Assembly: GCF_006569185.2 (NCBI RefSeq) | Contig: NZ_VIGC02000008.1 | Location: 1-64,000, forward strand | Reading direction: 5' to 3' | DNA length: 64,000 bases | Source of the DNA: Litorilinea aerophila | GTDB lineage: Bacteria; Chloroflexota; Anaerolineae; Caldilineales; Caldilineaceae | Shown here: positions 1 through 9,216 of the stretch, piece by piece | Numbering within the stretch: position 1 is the stretch's first letter | Layout: each line of letters begins with the position of its first letter | Position numbers and translations under genes: made by a program | Notes under the pieces: model-generated | Told to the model about the DNA's origin: nothing | Database searches by the model: none | Seen by the model: the letters and a program-made list of their open reading frames with translations, nothing else

Positions 1-86
1 TGGCGTTGGAGACGGGGAGCCGGTTTGCCATTCGGGAAGGTGGGCGCACCGTCGGTGCCGGCGTCATCACCGAGATCCTGAAGTAA
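1..86 (+). CDS. tuf: Elongation factor Tu, C-terminal end only
   Basis: Only the last 27 or so codons are in the window. They read through RFAIREGGRTVGAGVITEIL and stop at TAA 84-86. This is the characteristic C-terminal beta-barrel end of EF-Tu, the GTPase that carries aminoacyl-tRNA to the ribosome. tuf directly before rpsJ is the standard str-S10 junction, which supports the call. The start lies outside the window. Confidence 0.95.
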   Translation, partial: ALETGSRFAIREGGRTVGAGVITEILK

Positions 87-102
87 GCATTCGCAGATGG
101 GG

Positions 103-148
103 GTAGTCAGTAGACGGTAGTCAGTAGTCGGTAGTCAGTAGTCGGTAG
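103..148. repeat. 14-nt tandem repeat, 3.3 copies, in rpsJ leader
   Basis: Units start at 103, 117 and 131 and read GTAGTCAGTAGACG, GTAGTCAGTAGTCG and GTAGTCAGTAGTCG, followed by GTAG. The array lies between the tuf stop and rpsJ. The last unit can pair with a sequence just upstream of the rpsJ ribosome binding site (see the leader feature). Confidence 0.85.
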
Positions 149-202
149 GGTGTGGCCCCTCATGTTAATGTTACCGCCTACCTAATACCGTCTGCCGACT
201 AC
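138..202 (+). promoter_or_regulatory. rpsJ leader with two mutually exclusive stems
   Basis: Positions 138-148 (GTAGTCGGTAG) can pair with 192-202 (CTGCCGACTAC) over 11 bp, with one G-U pair. Positions 144-149 (GGTAGG) can pair instead with 177-182 (CCTACC). The two stems share bases, so they cannot form together. The arrangement ends about 10 nt before the likely ribosome binding site of rpsJ. A regulatory role is inferred; only the complementarity is seen. Confidence 0.35.
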
Positions 203-223
203 CCCCTTAAGAAAGGATGACCT

Positions 224-532
<309 letters not shown>

Positions 533-538
533 CGCTTC

Positions 539-584
539 CACCTCCGGATGCGCGCCGGGCATTCCCGCGGCGTCCACGGAGGTG
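539..584 (+). promoter_or_regulatory. Hairpin between rpsJ and rplC
   Basis: CACCTCCG at 539-546 pairs perfectly with CGGAGGTG at 577-584, and the GC-rich interval between them can fold further. It lies just after the rpsJ stop in a 167-nt gap before rplC. No T-run follows, so it may be a processing or stability structure instead of a terminator. Confidence 0.3.
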
Positions 585-699
585 AGGGCCCTGCAGCGCA
601 CAACAATCAGGCGGCCGTCGGGCTCCAGGTCCGGCAGGCCCCATGGGATGATGTGGTTTACGCCATTTTCTCTGTAACCGTCAGTCCCAGGAGGATATG

Positions 700-1350
700 A
701 TGCGAGGAATTCTTGGCAAAAAAGTAGGGATGACCCAGCTCTTCGATGAGAGCGGTGTGGCCATCCCGGTAACCGTTATCGAGGCCGGCCCCTGCTATGT
801 GACCCAGGTCAAGACGGCGGAGACCGATGGGTATAACGCCGTCCAGATCGGCTTCGAAGAAGTGGCAGAGCGCAAGCTCACCAAGGGCCAAAAGGGCCAT
901 CTCCAAAAGGCCGGCACTCCGCTTCTGCGCCGGCTGCGGGAGTTGCGCTATGCCGAGCCCCCGACCCTCTCCTTGGGGGATGTGATTAAGGCCGACGTTT
1001 TTGAAGAAGGCGAACGGGTAGACGTGATCGGCGTCTCCAAGGGCCGTGGTTTCGCCGGCGCGGTCAAGCGACACGGCTTTGCTGGCGGTCCCAAGACCCA
1101 TGGCCAGTCGGACCGTCATCGCGCCACCGGTTCCCGCGGCGCGGGCACGACCCCCGGCCATACCTTCCCGGGCACCAAGGCGCCAGGTCACATGGGCAAC
1201 GCACGGGTCACCGTTCAGAATTTGCAGGTGGCCCTGGTGGACCCAGAGCGCAATCTGATCGCCGTCAAAGGTGCTGTTCCCGGCCCGCGTGGCGGCCTCG
1301 TGCTGGTGCGTGAAGCTGTGAAGAAGGCAAACAAGAAGAAGAGGAGATAG
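700..1350 (+). CDS. rplC: 50S ribosomal protein L3
   Basis: The 216-aa product starts [18 protein letters not shown]. It has the central [15 protein letters not shown] and [19 protein letters not shown] segments that thread toward the peptidyl transferase centre. Two ATGs stand in tandem at 697 and 700. The Shine-Dalgarno AGGAGG at 689-694 is 2 nt from the first and 5 nt from the second, so 700 is preferred. The 3' end TAG abuts rplD. L3 is one of the two proteins that start 50S assembly. Confidence 0.97.
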   Translation: MRGILGKKVGMTQLFDESGVAIPVTVIEAGPCYVTQVKTAETDGYNAVQIGFEEVAERKLTKGQKGHLQKAGTPLLRRLRELRYAEPPTLSLGDVIKADVFEEGERVDVIGVSKGRGFAGAVKRHGFAGGPKTHGQSDRHRATGSRGAGTTPGHTFPGTKAPGHMGNARVTVQNLQVALVDPERNLIAVKGAVPGPRGGLVLVREAVKKANKKKRR

Positions 1351-1355
1351 TGACC

Positions 1356-2027
1356 ATGTTGCTGCCTGTGAAAGATATGGCCGGGAACCAGATCGGGGAA
1401 TTGGAGGTCAGCGACCTGGTTTTTGGGGCGCCCATCAACCGGCCCCTCATGCACCAGGCGTTGGTCCGTCAGCTCTCCAACGCACGACTGGGCACCCATA
1501 AGACCAAGACCCGAGGCGAGGTTTCTGGCGGTGGCCGGAAGCCCTGGCGCCAGAAGGGGACCGGTCGGGCCCGACAGGGTTCCATCCGTGCGCCCCATTG
1601 GGTCGGCGGCGGGACGGTCTTCGGCCCCCGACCGCGCAAATACATCAAGGACATGCCCAAGAAGATGCACCGGGCTGCCCTGCGCAGTGCCCTTTCGGTG
1701 AAGGCCAGCGCCGGCCAGATTGTGGTGCTGGACCAGCTGACCATGGAGCAGCCCAAGACCAAGGCCATGGTGGCCCTGTTGGAGGCCCTGGGGCTGAATG
1801 GGCAGCGGGTGCTACTGGTATTGCCCGAAAAGGACGAAGTGGTGCAGCTGAGCGCCCGCAACCTCCCCGAGGTGAAATCCCTGCTGAGCGGGTACCTGAA
1901 CATCCGGGACCTGCTGGGCTATGATGTCCTGCTCATGACCCGGGAGGCTGTGGCCCACGTGGAAGAGTGGCTGGGTGCTGATGTGGCCGGACAGAGCACA
2001 GCCGCGGTAGCCGAGGCGGAGGAATAA
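1356..2027 (+). CDS. rplD: 50S ribosomal protein L4
   Basis: The 223-aa product carries the long L4 loop ([20 protein letters not shown]) that lines the exit tunnel. In-frame starts are GTG 1350, overlapping the rplC stop, and ATG 1356. GAGGAG at 1341-1346 is 9 nt from the ATG and only 3 nt from the GTG, so ATG 1356 was chosen. In other bacteria L4 represses its own S10 operon; no such site is obvious here. The C-terminal tail is acidic. Confidence 0.97.
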   Translation: MLLPVKDMAGNQIGELEVSDLVFGAPINRPLMHQALVRQLSNARLGTHKTKTRGEVSGGGRKPWRQKGTGRARQGSIRAPHWVGGGTVFGPRPRKYIKDMPKKMHRAALRSALSVKASAGQIVVLDQLTMEQPKTKAMVALLEALGLNGQRVLLVLPEKDEVVQLSARNLPEVKSLLSGYLNIRDLLGYDVLLMTREAVAHVEEWLGADVAGQSTAAVAEAEE

Positions 2028-2029
2028 CC

Positions 2030-2320
2030 ATGCACGTTTACGAAGTGATTCGGCGGCCCATCATTACGGAAAAGAGCATGATTGCAGCCGAAGACGAAAA
2101 CAAATACGTCTTCGAAGTCGACATGCGGGCCAACAAACTTCAGGTGAAGGACGCCGTAGAGGTTGCCTTCGGGGTGACAGTGGAGGATGTGCGCATCGCC
2201 GTCATGCCGGCCAAGACCCGGCGGCGGGGGCGACGCGTCATGATTCGGAAGCCCAAGTGGAAAAAGGCCATTGTCACGCTGGCACCGGGCGAGTCCATCC
2301 AGCTGTTTGAAGGGGTTTAA
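2030..2320 (+). CDS. rplW: 50S ribosomal protein L23
   Basis: The 96-aa product matches L23 throughout, including HVYEVIRRPIITEKS at the start and KANKLQVKDAVE-type helix (here RANKLQVKDAVEVAFGVTVE). L23 sits at the exit of the peptide tunnel and docks trigger factor and SRP. The ATG is 2 nt after the rplD stop, with GCGGAGG inside the end of rplD as ribosome binding site, so translational coupling is likely. Confidence 0.98.
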   Translation: MHVYEVIRRPIITEKSMIAAEDENKYVFEVDMRANKLQVKDAVEVAFGVTVEDVRIAVMPAKTRRRGRRVMIRKPKWKKAIVTLAPGESIQLFEGV

Positions 2321-2333
2321 GGAGTAGACGTCC

Positions 2334-3170
2334 ATGGCTATCAAAATTTACCGACCCACATCGCCCGGGCGCCGGGGCATGAGCGTCTCGGCCTTTGATG
2401 ACATCACCCGCAAAGAGCCGGAGCGATCCCTGCTGGCCCCCCTGCGCAAGAAGGGTGGGCGCAACAGCCGCGGGGTCGTGACCGTCCGCCACCGGGGTGG
2501 CGGCCATAAGCGGCGCTATCGCATCATCGACTTCCGGCGGGACAACTTCGGCATCCCCGGGCGGGTGGAATCCATTGAGTACGATCCCAACCGCAGCGCC
2601 CGCATCGCCCTGGTGGTCTTCCAGAATGGCGAGCGGCGTTACATCCTGGCGCCGGTGGGGTTGAACGTGGGCGACACGGTCATGTCCGGGCCTGATGCCG
2701 ACATCCGGCCGGGGAATGCCCTGCCCATTCGTCTCATCCCGTTGGGTACCACCATCCACAACATCGAGCTCTATCCGGGCCGGGGTGGTCAGCTGGTGCG
2801 CAGTGCAGGCAACGCGGCCCAACTGGTGGCCAAAGAAGGGGCCATGGCCCAGGTTCGCCTGCCCAGCGGGGAGGTGCGCTACATCGACATGAACTGCCTG
2901 GCCACCATCGGCCAGGTTTCCAACCCGGATCACGCCAACATCACCCTCGGCAAGGCCGGGCGGAAGCGCTGGCTGGGCCGGCGGCCGGCCGTGCGCGGCG
3001 TGGCTATGGATCCGGCTTCCCATCCCCATGGCGGTGGCGAAGGCCGCTCGCCCATCGGGATGCCTGGGCCGAAGACACCCTGGGGCAAGCCTGCCCTGGG
3101 CAAGAAAACCCGGCGCAACAAGCGCACCAGTAAGTACATTGTGCGTCGTCGCGGTGGTGGAAAGAAGTAG
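2334..3170 (+). CDS. rplB: 50S ribosomal protein L2
   Basis: The 278-aa product has the N-terminal RNA-binding segment ([15 protein letters not shown]), the SH3-like middle domain, and the C-terminal [18 protein letters not shown] loop with the conserved histidine close to the peptidyl transferase centre. Length and order are standard for L2. It begins 13 nt after rplW with GGAG upstream. Confidence 0.98.
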   Translation: MAIKIYRPTSPGRRGMSVSAFDDITRKEPERSLLAPLRKKGGRNSRGVVTVRHRGGGHKRRYRIIDFRRDNFGIPGRVESIEYDPNRSARIALVVFQNGERRYILAPVGLNVGDTVMSGPDADIRPGNALPIRLIPLGTTIHNIELYPGRGGQLVRSAGNAAQLVAKEGAMAQVRLPSGEVRYIDMNCLATIGQVSNPDHANITLGKAGRKRWLGRRPAVRGVAMDPASHPHGGGEGRSPIGMPGPKTPWGKPALGKKTRRNKRTSKYIVRRRGGGKK

Positions 3171-3181
3171 GGGAAAGCCAT

Positions 3182-3466
3182 ATGTCTCGTTCACTGAAAA
3201 AGGGGCCATACGTTGCCCCCAAGCTGCTCAAGAAAATCGAAGAGATGAATCGGAAGGGAGAGCGCAAGGTGATCAAAACCTGGTCCCGCGCCTCCACCAT
3301 CTTCCCACAATTTGTCGGCCACACCATCGCCGTTCATGACGGACGCCGCCATGTTCCTGTCTACATCACCGAAAACATGGTCGGCCACAAGCTGGGCGAA
3401 TTTGCGCCGACGCGGTTCTTCCGGGGCCACATCAAATCTGAAAAGAGCACCCGGGCTCGCCGGTAG
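3182..3466 (+). CDS. rpsS: 30S ribosomal protein S19
   Basis: The 94-aa product reads [20 protein letters not shown] and contains the [20 protein letters not shown] core that contacts S13 and the 16S head. It is 11 nt after rplB, with GGGGAAAG as ribosome binding site. It has the family's usual length with nothing odd. Confidence 0.98.
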   Translation: MSRSLKKGPYVAPKLLKKIEEMNRKGERKVIKTWSRASTIFPQFVGHTIAVHDGRRHVPVYITENMVGHKLGEFAPTRFFRGHIKSEKSTRARR

Positions 3467-3516
3467 GACCGATCCTGTCAGAAAGCGTAAAGGCGGACAG
3501 CGTGGAGAGCCGAACT

Positions 3517-3864
3517 ATGCAAGTGCAAGCAGTGACCAAATATACGGGGATCAGCGCACAGAAGGCCAGGCTGGTCGTTGACGAAGTGCGGGGGAAACGC
3601 GCCCAAGACGCGTTGGTACAGCTTCAGTTCATGCCCCAGGCAGCGGCGAAAGTGGTGGCCAAAACCATCAAGAGCGCCCTGGCCAACGCCACGGAAAACT
3701 ACGGCCTGGAGGCGGAGGACATGTACATCGCCAAGATCGTGGCCGATGAAGCTCCCCGCCGCCGTTGGCGGCGCTTTGGCGCCCGGGGGCGCTTCAAGCC
3801 CTGGATTCGCCGATCCTCCCACATTACCGTCGTGTTGGAAGAACGTGTCGCGGGCGAAAGCTAA
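3517..3864 (+). CDS. rplV: 50S ribosomal protein L22
   Basis: The 115-aa product begins MQVQAVTKYTGISAQKARLV, as L22 usually does, and ends with the tunnel-lining hairpin around EAPRRRWRRFGARGRFKPW. An in-frame GTG at 3502 would add five residues. GGAGAG at 3503-3508 lies 8 nt before ATG 3517, so ATG 3517 was preferred. Confidence 0.96.
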   Translation: MQVQAVTKYTGISAQKARLVVDEVRGKRAQDALVQLQFMPQAAAKVVAKTIKSALANATENYGLEAEDMYIAKIVADEAPRRRWRRFGARGRFKPWIRRSSHITVVLEERVAGES

Positions 3865-3875
3865 GGAGGGGAGCA

Positions 3876-4547
3876 TTGGGTCGCAAGGTACATCCCAGGG
3901 GATTCCGTCTGGGAATCATTAAAGAGCACCGCAGCCGCTGGTTTGCCACCGGCAGGACCTATACCGAACAGCTGGACGAGGATCGAATGATCCGGGAGGT
4001 GGTTCACGCGGACCTGCCCAGGGCCGGCATCAGCAGCATCGAAATCGAGCGCCAGCCGAACCAGGTCCATGTGATCATCGACACGGCCCGGCCGGGCGTC
4101 ATCATCGGCCGCAAGGGCGCCAGCGTTAACCAGCTGCGGTCCAAGTTGCAAGATCTGACCCACAAGAAGGTCAAGATCGATGTGCGGGAGATCGCCAAGC
4201 CGGAACTGGACGCCCGCCTGGTGGCCGAAAGCATCGCCGAGCAGTTGGAGCGGCGCATCAGCTGGAAGCGGGCCATGAAACAGGCCGTTCAGAAGACCAT
4301 GCGTGCCGGTGGCAAGGGCATCATGATCACCGTCGCCGGCCGCCTGGGCGGCAGCGAAATGGGCCGGGTAGATACCGTGCGGGAAGGCCAGGTGCCCCGG
4401 CACACCCTGCGGGCCGACATCGACTACGGCACGGCCGAAGCCAACACCACTTTCGGGGTGATCGGCGTCAAAGTCTGGATCTACCACGGCGAAGTGTTGC
4501 CGGGTGAGGAATATCACGCACGCTACAGCGCCGAAGCGGCCTCCTGA
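3876..4547 (+). CDS. rpsC: 30S ribosomal protein S3 (TTG start)
   Basis: The 223-aa product begins MGRKVHPRGFRLGIIKEHRS, the conserved S3 N-terminus, from a TTG codon preceded by AAGGAGGGG at 3863-3871. It has the KH domain with its GRKGASVNQLR loop and the C-terminal S3 domain. Together with S4 and S5, S3 forms the mRNA entry helicase of the ribosome. The reading frame is open further upstream, but that part overlaps rplV and does not resemble S3. Confidence 0.96.
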   Translation: MGRKVHPRGFRLGIIKEHRSRWFATGRTYTEQLDEDRMIREVVHADLPRAGISSIEIERQPNQVHVIIDTARPGVIIGRKGASVNQLRSKLQDLTHKKVKIDVREIAKPELDARLVAESIAEQLERRISWKRAMKQAVQKTMRAGGKGIMITVAGRLGGSEMGRVDTVREGQVPRHTLRADIDYGTAEANTTFGVIGVKVWIYHGEVLPGEEYHARYSAEAAS

Positions 4548-4578
4548 CGGCCGGCGCCAGCGGATGGAGGATTGAACC

Positions 4579-5001
4579 ATGTTGATGCCAAAACGGGTCA
4601 AGTATCGAAAGCAGCAGCGCGGGCGCCTCAAGGGGAAGGCCTACCGGGGCAACCAGATCGCCTTCGGGACCTACGGCCTGCAGGCGGTGGAGCCCCACTA
4701 CGTGACCAGCCGCCAGATCGAAGCGGCACGTCGGGCCATCGTGCGCTACATCCGCCGGGGCGGCAAGCTCTGGATCCGCATCTTCCCGGATAAGCCCTTC
4801 ACCAAGCGGGCCGCCGAGACCCGCATGGGCTCCGGTAAGGGGAATGTGGAATACTGGATGGCGGCGGTGAAGCCCGGGCGCATCCTGTTCGAAATGGCAG
4901 GGGTGCGGGAGGAACAGGCCCGGGAGGCGTTGCGTCTGGCCTCCCACAAGCTGCCCATGCGGACACAGTTTGTGGCCCGCGAGGACCATACCGGCAGTTG
5001 A
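4579..5001 (+). CDS. rplP: 50S ribosomal protein L16
   Basis: The 140-aa product reads [20 protein letters not shown] and continues with the conserved [20 protein letters not shown] and the [20 protein letters not shown] segment that binds 23S rRNA near the A site. GGAGG lies 9 nt upstream of the ATG. Length is normal. Confidence 0.98.
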   Translation: MLMPKRVKYRKQQRGRLKGKAYRGNQIAFGTYGLQAVEPHYVTSRQIEAARRAIVRYIRRGGKLWIRIFPDKPFTKRAAETRMGSGKGNVEYWMAAVKPGRILFEMAGVREEQAREALRLASHKLPMRTQFVAREDHTGS

Positions 5002-5074
5002 ACCTGGTTCGGGCCCGGCCATCGCCAGGCGGTGGATCGGCGCAACGACAGGGTTCACGTGAGGAGGGTAACCG

Positions 5075-5278
5075 ATGAAAGCAAGCGAATTGCGAGCCAT
5101 GACCGACGCGGAATTGGCCAACCAGTTGGACGACCTGTACCAGGAGTTGTTCAACCTGCGTTTTCAGAAGAGCACCGGCAAACTCACCAACACAGCCCGC
5201 CTGGGGCAGGTGCGGCGGGACATCGCCCGCATCAAGACCATCCTGCGGGAACGTGAGTTGGCAGGGATGAGCGAGTGA
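5075..5278 (+). CDS. rpmC: 50S ribosomal protein L29
   Basis: The 67-aa two-helix protein reads [20 protein letters not shown] and has the [20 protein letters not shown] signature. L29 lies beside L23 at the tunnel exit. A GTGAGGAGG ribosome binding site precedes the ATG. A 73-nt spacer separates it from rplP. Confidence 0.98.
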   Translation: MKASELRAMTDAELANQLDDLYQELFNLRFQKSTGKLTNTARLGQVRRDIARIKTILRERELAGMSE

Positions 5279-5290
5279 GGAGATTGAGCC

Positions 5291-5548
5291 ATGCGGGAAC
5301 GACGAAGGACGCTGGTTGGGGTGGTCACCAGCGATAAGATGGACAAAACCGTGGTCGTCACGGTCCAACGGATCACTCGCCACCCCTTGTACGGCAAGGT
5401 GATCAAAGTCAACAAAAAATATAAGGCTCACGACGAGAACAACGAAGCCCGAGAGGGCGATCTGGTGCGCATTTGCGAATGCCGGCCGATCAGTAAGGAA
5501 AAAAAGTTCTTCGTCCAGGAGATCCTGGAGCGGGCCGACGTCGTCTAA
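5291..5548 (+). CDS. rpsQ: 30S ribosomal protein S17
   Basis: The 85-aa OB-fold protein begins [20 protein letters not shown], which is the S17 pattern, with the [17 protein letters not shown] core. It binds the 5' domain of 16S rRNA early in assembly. It is 12 nt after rpmC with a GAGGAG ribosome binding site. Confidence 0.98.
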   Translation: MRERRRTLVGVVTSDKMDKTVVVTVQRITRHPLYGKVIKVNKKYKAHDENNEAREGDLVRICECRPISKEKKFFVQEILERADVV

Positions 5549-5565
5549 CACGAGGAACAGAGACC

Positions 5566-5934
5566 ATGATTCAGCAAGAAAGCCGGCTCCGAGTAGCCGA
5601 TAACACGGGTGCCAAAGAGCTTTTGACCATCCGCGTGAAGGGCGGCAGCCAGCGTCGGTACGCTGCCATCGGGGACGAGATTGTGGCCACGGTGAAGTCG
5701 GCCTCCCCCACCGGGAGCGTGAAAAAGGGGGACATCGTGCGCGCCGTGATCGTGCGCACCCGGCGCCCCCTGCGGCGGGCGGATGGCAGCTACATCCGCT
5801 TCGACGAGAACGCGGCCGTCATCGTGGACGACAATAAGAACCCCCGGGGCACGCGCATCTTCGGCCCGGTCGCGCGGGAGTTGCGGGAAAAGGGCTACAT
5901 GCGCATCGTCTCCCTGGCGCCCGAAGTTCTGTGA
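5566..5934 (+). CDS. rplN: 50S ribosomal protein L14
   Basis: The 122-aa beta-barrel protein starts [20 protein letters not shown] and has [20 protein letters not shown] near its end, both diagnostic for L14. L14 forms the intersubunit bridge region with L19. The length equals the family standard. A GAGGA site precedes ATG 5566. Confidence 0.98.
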   Translation: MIQQESRLRVADNTGAKELLTIRVKGGSQRRYAAIGDEIVATVKSASPTGSVKKGDIVRAVIVRTRRPLRRADGSYIRFDENAAVIVDDNKNPRGTRIFGPVARELREKGYMRIVSLAPEVL

Positions 5935-6052
5935 CGGCGGCTGGGAGCATCCCTTTCCCGGGCCCCGGTCAGATGGTAGATGAGCATCGGAATCCAGGCA
6001 GGCGAGTGTGTCTCGCTTTGACTCCCTTGCGACAAGAGGAGCGTGTTGAAAG

Positions 6053-6418
6053 ATGAAGGTCAAGATTAAAAAGGGCGATACGGTGGAGATCATCGCCGGC
6101 AACGATAAAGGCTACCGGGGTCAGGTCCAGCAGGTGATCCGCAAGAAGCGGAAGGACGGCAGCTACGACCCCAACCGGGTCTACGTCATTGTCAGCGGTG
6201 CCAACATGGTGATCAAGCACCAGCGGGCCACCCCCAATGTGCGAACCCAGACCGGTCGCATCGAGCGGGAGGCGCCCATCCACATCAGCAACGTGATGCT
6301 GGTGGGGACCGACGGCCGTCCCACCCGGGCTGGCTACCAGGTGGCCTCCAACGGGGAGAAGATTCGCATCGACCGCCGGACCGGCGAACCGCTGCCTTCC
6401 CCTGGGGAGAGTGCCTGA
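6053..6418 (+). CDS. rplX: 50S ribosomal protein L24
   Basis: The 121-aa product begins MKVKIKKGDTVEIIAGNDKG, the KOW motif of L24. It is somewhat longer than the 101-110 aa usual for the family, with an insertion near RKKRKDGSYDPNRV and a longer tail. L24 is the other assembly initiator of the 50S subunit. A 118-nt untranslated interval precedes it, and GAGGAG is the ribosome binding site. Confidence 0.97.
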   Translation: MKVKIKKGDTVEIIAGNDKGYRGQVQQVIRKKRKDGSYDPNRVYVIVSGANMVIKHQRATPNVRTQTGRIEREAPIHISNVMLVGTDGRPTRAGYQVASNGEKIRIDRRTGEPLPSPGESA

Positions 6419-6564
6419 CAGGCGGTGTGCCCCGGGCTATCTGGGGACACCTGGCGTGGGCGGCTTCCCAGGGGGAAGGCGCCGGCGATTCACCTTTGAA
6501 AAGAGATCAATGGCCTGACCTGGCGCCGTACTGGGCGGCGCTTGCGGGCAAGGAGTGAAGAAAA

Positions 6565-7137
6565 ATGAGCGAAAACGGCAAGAGCCCCAGGCCGGTACCT
6601 CGACTGAAGACCCGCTACTGGGAGGAAGTGGTGCCGGCCATGATGAAGGAGTTCGGCTATCGTAACGTGATGCAGGTTCCCCGCATCACCAAGATCGCAG
6701 TCAACATCGGCCTGGGCGAGGCCCTGCAGAACAGCAAGGCCCTGGAGGCGGCGTCCAACGACCTGGCCGTCATGACCGGCCAGCGACCGGTCATCACCAA
6801 GGCCCGGCGCTCCATCGCCACCTTCAAGCTGCGCGAGGGGATGCCCATCGGCGCCAAGGTGACCCTGCGGGGGGATCGCATGTGGGACTTCCTGGACCGG
6901 TTGATCAACATCGTCCTGCCCCGCCAGCGGGATTTTCAGGGCGTCTCCCCCGACTCTTTTGACGGCCGGGGCAACTACAGCATCGGCCTGCGGGAGCAGC
7001 TGGTCTTCCCGGAGATCGACTACGATCAGATCGACAAGGTGCGTGGCCTGGAGGTGACCATTGTCACCACTGCCGAGACCGATGAAGAGGCCCGCCGCCT
7101 GCTGGCCTTGATGGACATGCCCTTCAAGCGTTCCTAA
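6565..7137 (+). CDS. rplE: 50S ribosomal protein L5
   Basis: The 190-aa product has the N-terminal L5 domain ([20 protein letters not shown]) and the C-terminal domain with [20 protein letters not shown] and the [20 protein letters not shown] segment. L5 binds 5S rRNA with L18. About 12 extra residues precede the usual family start ([12 protein letters not shown]...). The start ATG has GGAGTGAAG upstream. A 146-nt gap separates it from rplX. Confidence 0.98.
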   Translation: MSENGKSPRPVPRLKTRYWEEVVPAMMKEFGYRNVMQVPRITKIAVNIGLGEALQNSKALEAASNDLAVMTGQRPVITKARRSIATFKLREGMPIGAKVTLRGDRMWDFLDRLINIVLPRQRDFQGVSPDSFDGRGNYSIGLREQLVFPEIDYDQIDKVRGLEVTIVTTAETDEEARRLLALMDMPFKRS

Positions 7138-7276
7138 GCGCCAGACCGGCCGGTTGCGGCCCATTTGGTCGCAACTCGTCTATGGCGTGGTGCTTGTGAC
7201 TTGAGACCGTTGGCGTGAGACCCTGGTGCCGGTGCGCGAATCCTGGCGCCAACCAGAACAGTCGGAGAGGATTACC

Positions 7277-7459
7277 GTGGCGAAGAAGTCCATGATTGCT
7301 CGTGAGAAGAAGCGCAAGTACGCCGTCCGGGTGCGCAACCGCTGCAAGATGTGTGGCCGGCCCCGGGGCTACATGCGCCGCTTTGGCCTGTGCCGGATCT
7401 GCTTCCGACATGAGGCCCTCAAGGGCAACCTGCCGGGCGTCGTCAAGTCCAGCTGGTAA
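7277..7459 (+). CDS. rpsN: 30S ribosomal protein S14, zinc-binding short form
   Basis: The 60-aa type-Z S14 begins at GTG 7277 as [20 protein letters not shown] and ends [11 protein letters not shown]. Cys23, Cys26, Cys39 and Cys42 form the zinc ribbon. An ATG further upstream in frame (7226) would add 17 unrelated residues. GGAGAGG at 7263-7269 supports the GTG. This cysteine form is the one repressed or replaced in zinc starvation in other bacteria; no second copy is in the window. Confidence 0.96.
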   Translation: MAKKSMIAREKKRKYAVRVRNRCKMCGRPRGYMRRFGLCRICFRHEALKGNLPGVVKSSW

Positions 7460-7502
7460 GGTTTGCCCTGTAGGACGATCGGCCCACTGCTTTTGATACT
7501 GC

Positions 7503-7558
7503 TTTTGATGTGGTGGTTTTGATGTGATGGTTTTGATGTGATGGTTTTGATGTGGTGG
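7503..7558. repeat. 14-nt tandem repeat, four copies
   Basis: Four head-to-tail units TTTTGATGTGRTGG start at 7503, 7517, 7531 and 7545; a diverged partial unit precedes them at 7491. The array lies between rpsN and the structured leader of rpsH. It contains no start codon with a ribosome binding site, so it looks non-coding. Confidence 0.9.
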
Positions 7559-7618
7559 CCGATCCACGTTTCAGGTTGCTAACTACAATTTTCTGCAGGA
7601 TACCTGCCGTTTGTGCGA

Positions 7619-7701
7619 CTGCAATTTGGGGCTTGTATAGTTCCAACCTGTGGTTGCGGCTTTTCCCAGGCTCCTGGCCGTCGGGAAAAGACAAATTGCA
7701 G
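7619..7701 (+). promoter_or_regulatory. Nested hairpin in rpsH leader
   Basis: An outer perfect 10-bp stem pairs CTGCAATTTG (7619-7628) with CAAATTGCAG (7692-7701). An inner perfect 8-bp stem pairs CTTTTCCC (7660-7667) with GGGAAAAG (7683-7690), directly inside it. The structure ends about 20 nt before the AAGGAG ribosome binding site of rpsH. S8 regulates the spc operon through an mRNA site in other bacteria, so an autoregulatory leader is possible but not shown. Confidence 0.5.
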
Positions 7702-7732
7702 GAGATTGCAAGAGTAGCCGAAGGAGATAGAA

Positions 7733-8128
7733 ATGGTTACCGATCCTATTGCGGATATGCTGACTCGCATCCGCAACGCCTGCATGGTGCAACACCGGCA
7801 GGTGGCTATGCCTGCCTCCAAGCTCAAGATCGGCATCGCCCGTATCTTGAAGGAGGAAGGCTTTATCGAAGACTACACCGTGACCGGGGACAGCCCCCAG
7901 CCCAATCTGGTGCTGACCTTGAAGTACACGGGGCGCGGCGCGCCGGTGATCAACGGCCTGGAACGGGTCAGCAAGCCCGGTCGCCGGGTCTACACCGGTT
8001 ATCGGGAGATCCCCTGGGTCCGGAGTGGCCTGGGCATCAACATCATCTCTACGCCCAAGGGGTTGCTGACGGGGCGCCAGGCCCGGCGCGAGAAGGTCGG
8101 CGGCGAGATTCTCTGTAACATCTGGTGA
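7733..8128 (+). CDS. rpsH: 30S ribosomal protein S8
   Basis: The 131-aa product begins MVTDPIADMLTRIRNACMVQ and ends with the conserved STPKGLLTGRQARREKVGGE region. S8 binds the central domain of 16S rRNA and is the classic translational repressor of the spc operon. It follows a 273-nt gap holding tandem repeats and a nested hairpin, which sets it off as a possible separate control unit. Confidence 0.98.
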   Translation: MVTDPIADMLTRIRNACMVQHRQVAMPASKLKIGIARILKEEGFIEDYTVTGDSPQPNLVLTLKYTGRGAPVINGLERVSKPGRRVYTGYREIPWVRSGLGINIISTPKGLLTGRQARREKVGGEILCNIW

Positions 8129-8197
8129 AAAAGGATCCCTTTCCAGGGACGGCCTCTATGCCCGGCCTGGAAACGTGATTCGTGTCAGGAGGGTATC

Positions 8198-8752
8198 ATG
8201 TCACGCATAGGACGCAAGCCGATTCCGGTACCGGCCAACGTCACCGTCAAAGTGGAAAAGGGAAACCGGGTGACGGTGACTGGGCCCAAGGGGACGCTCG
8301 AGGCGCAGCTCAGCCCCGCCATGGAGATCGTCCAGGAAGACGGCCAGATCATTGTGAAGCGCCCCAGCGATTCCCGCCACCACCGGGCCCAACATGGCCT
8401 GACCCGTTCTTTGCTGAACAACATGGTGGTGGGCGTGACCCAGGGCTTCTCCAAGAAACTGGAGATCCACGGCGTCGGCTATCGAGCTGAAAAGCAGGGC
8501 GACAACCTGGTCTTGCAGGTGGGTAAAAGCCATCCGGTGATCTTCCGCCCGCCGACCAAGGACATCACCTTCGAAGTGGACCGGGATGGCCGCTCGCTGG
8601 TCGTCTCGGGGATTGACAAGTGCGCGGTGGGTGAGCTGGCTGCCGTGATCCGCAAGACCCGCCCCCCGGAGCCCTACAAGGGCAAGGGGATCCGCTACGA
8701 AGGCGAGTATGTGCGGATGAAGGCGGGCAAGGCCGGCAAGGCGAGCCGCTAA
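8198..8752 (+). CDS. rplF: 50S ribosomal protein L6
   Basis: The 184-aa product starts MSRIGRKPIPVPANVTVKVE and has the two alpha/beta repeats of L6, with the LEIHGVGYRA-like KLEIHGVGYRAEKQGDNLV motif and the C-terminal RPPEPYKGKGIRYEGEYV. L6 supports the factor-binding stalk base. The ribosome binding site is AGGAGGG, 4-5 nt from the ATG. Confidence 0.98.
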   Translation: MSRIGRKPIPVPANVTVKVEKGNRVTVTGPKGTLEAQLSPAMEIVQEDGQIIVKRPSDSRHHRAQHGLTRSLLNNMVVGVTQGFSKKLEIHGVGYRAEKQGDNLVLQVGKSHPVIFRPPTKDITFEVDRDGRSLVVSGIDKCAVGELAAVIRKTRPPEPYKGKGIRYEGEYVRMKAGKAGKASR

Positions 8753-8832
8753 AAAGCATCCTCATCTCCTGGCGGGCGCCATCCAGCGCCCTCGGGAGCG
8801 GTGAGTGAACGGCAACAGGAGCAGAAAGAAAG

Positions 8833-9198
8833 ATGGCCAAGGAAAATCGTGCACAGGCGCGCAAACGTCGCCACCGCCGTGTTCGGCGCAAGGTCTTTGG
8901 GACCCCTGAGCGCCCGCGGCTGAACGTCTATCGCAGCCTGTATCAAATCTACGCCCAGATCATCGACGACACCACCGGGACGACCCTGGTTTCCGCCTCC
9001 ACCCTGGACCGGGCGCTGCGCAGCGAGCTGGCTTCCCTGGATCCCCAATCCAGGGCCCGTGCTGTGGGGCGGGCCCTGGCGGAGCGAGCCCGGGCCAAGG
9101 GAATTGAAAAGGTCGTCTTCGACCGAGGCGGCTATCCCTACCACGGCCGTGTCAAGGCCCTGGCCGAGGGGAGCCGGGAAGGTGGACTCGTTTTCTGA
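8833..9198 (+). CDS. rplR: 50S ribosomal protein L18
   Basis: The 121-aa product has a basic N-terminus ([20 protein letters not shown]) and the 5S-rRNA-binding fold with [20 protein letters not shown] and the [20 protein letters not shown] end. Length is normal for the family. AGCAGAAAG-type ribosome binding site upstream. Confidence 0.98.
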   Translation: MAKENRAQARKRRHRRVRRKVFGTPERPRLNVYRSLYQIYAQIIDDTTGTTLVSASTLDRALRSELASLDPQSRARAVGRALAERARAKGIEKVVFDRGGYPYHGRVKALAEGSREGGLVF

Positions 9199-9216
9199 GT
9201 TTGTTGGGAGAAAAAC

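Noticed and set aside
103-148. CRISPR array at the rpsJ leader
   Set aside because: Units are 14 nt, directly adjacent with no spacers, and there are no cas genes.
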